Shown here piece by piece: positions 14,765 through 14,786 of a stretch of 14,786 nucleotides of DNA. The number at the start of each line of letters is the position of its first letter. Positions within the stretch are counted from its first letter, which is position 1. This DNA comes from Nitrospirota bacterium (GTDB lineage Bacteria > Nitrospirota > JACRHJ01), in the NCBI GenBank assembly GCA_021815285.1, contig JAKAHE010000026.1:1-14786 (forward strand). Reading direction: 5' to 3'. The translations under genes and the position numbers were made by a program. The notes beneath the pieces are model-generated. The model was not told the origin of the DNA, searched no databases, and saw only the letters and a list, made by a program, of their open reading frames with translations.

Positions 14765-14786
14765 TCGTAGGTCAGCTCGCCGACGA
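14746..14786 (-). CDS. IS3-family OrfA, last 13 codons including the stop
   Basis: Only the C-terminus lies in the window. The minus strand reads VGELTYELKKSE then TAG at 14748-14746. The xGELTxEL pattern is typical of the end of the OrfA leucine-zipper region just before the frameshift into OrfB. The frame overlaps orfB, which lies in the -1 frame. Confidence 0.7.
   Translation of the reverse strand, partial: VGELTYELKKSE
14754..14761 (-). other. Programmed -1 frameshift site between IS orfA and orfB (A8 run)
   Basis: On the minus strand the sequence is TTA AAA AAA AGC in the orfA frame. A slip of -1 on A_AAA_AAA gives AAG CGA GTA and enters the orfB frame, whose stop-free stretch begins at this point. 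Slippery A-runs of this kind are the normal way IS3 elements make the OrfAB fusion transposase. I did not identify a stimulating stem downstream. Confidence 0.7.

Larger units (their letters stand above)
13953..14786 (-). mobile_element. IS3-family insertion sequence, transposase-distal end (partial)
   Basis: The element is read on the minus strand, so this is the end downstream of orfB. The probable tip is TGTACTGACCCCCTTTTG from 13953, beginning with the TG expected for IS3-family ends; an alternative tip is TGACCCCC at 13958. Inside are the end of orfA, the A8 frameshift window and almost all of orfB. The other inverted repeat and the target duplication lie beyond the window, so length and exact boundaries cannot be set. 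I cannot name the element. Its orfB signatures (EWWGIDMTKV, LMSDNGCQPTS, SYNNPKGNADTE) place it in IS3 by the DDE motif. Confidence 0.85.

Overview
The window looks like chromosomal DNA of a Gram-negative (diderm) bacterium. Twelve genes on the plus strand are mostly concerned with building the outer membrane. The gene order (bamA-skp-lpxD-fabZ-lpxA-lpxI-oxidoreductase-aminotransferase-lpxB-msbA-DUF374-waaA), the use of LpxI instead of LpxH, and heavy use of ATA and AGG codons at moderate GC suggest a Desulfobacterota- or Nitrospirota-like lineage. That placement is an inference; nothing here fixes the taxon.

Layout. Positions 1-830 hold the 3' part of a HemW-type radical SAM gene. At 842-871 there is a good sigma70-like promoter with an extended -10, placed to drive the next gene, bamA. 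From 909 to 13758 the genes are packed head to tail, with TAAATG junctions, ATGA overlaps or very short gaps, so this is very probably one long operon. BamA and Skp insert and chaperone outer-membrane proteins. LpxD, FabZ, LpxA, LpxI, LpxB, MsbA and WaaA make, flip and glycosylate lipid A. A Gfo/Idh/MocA dehydrogenase and a DegT-type aminotransferase sit between lpxI and lpxB. They match the GnnA/GnnB pair of Acidithiobacillus, which turns UDP-GlcNAc into its 3-amino analogue. The predicted lipid A would carry amide-linked acyl chains at position 3 as well as position 2.

The DUF374 acyltransferase gene is broken in the 0 frame by a run of nine A residues. The -1 frame continues the protein perfectly to a stop that overlaps the waaA start codon, so this is either a slippage site, a recent mutation or a read error. 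The 3' end of that reading frame contains a dispersed palindromic repeat (ATTCCCGC-GCAA-GCGGGAAT).

Downstream of waaA (13759 to the end) the region is mobile-element debris. It holds a decayed excisionase-like helix-turn-helix fragment, the first ten codons of a tyrosine-recombinase gene, and then one end of an IS3-family insertion sequence that cut into that gene. The IS is on the minus strand, runs off the window, shows the classic A-run orfA/orfB frameshift site, and carries a one-base deletion in orfB. No tRNA, rRNA, CRISPR array or convincing terminator was seen.
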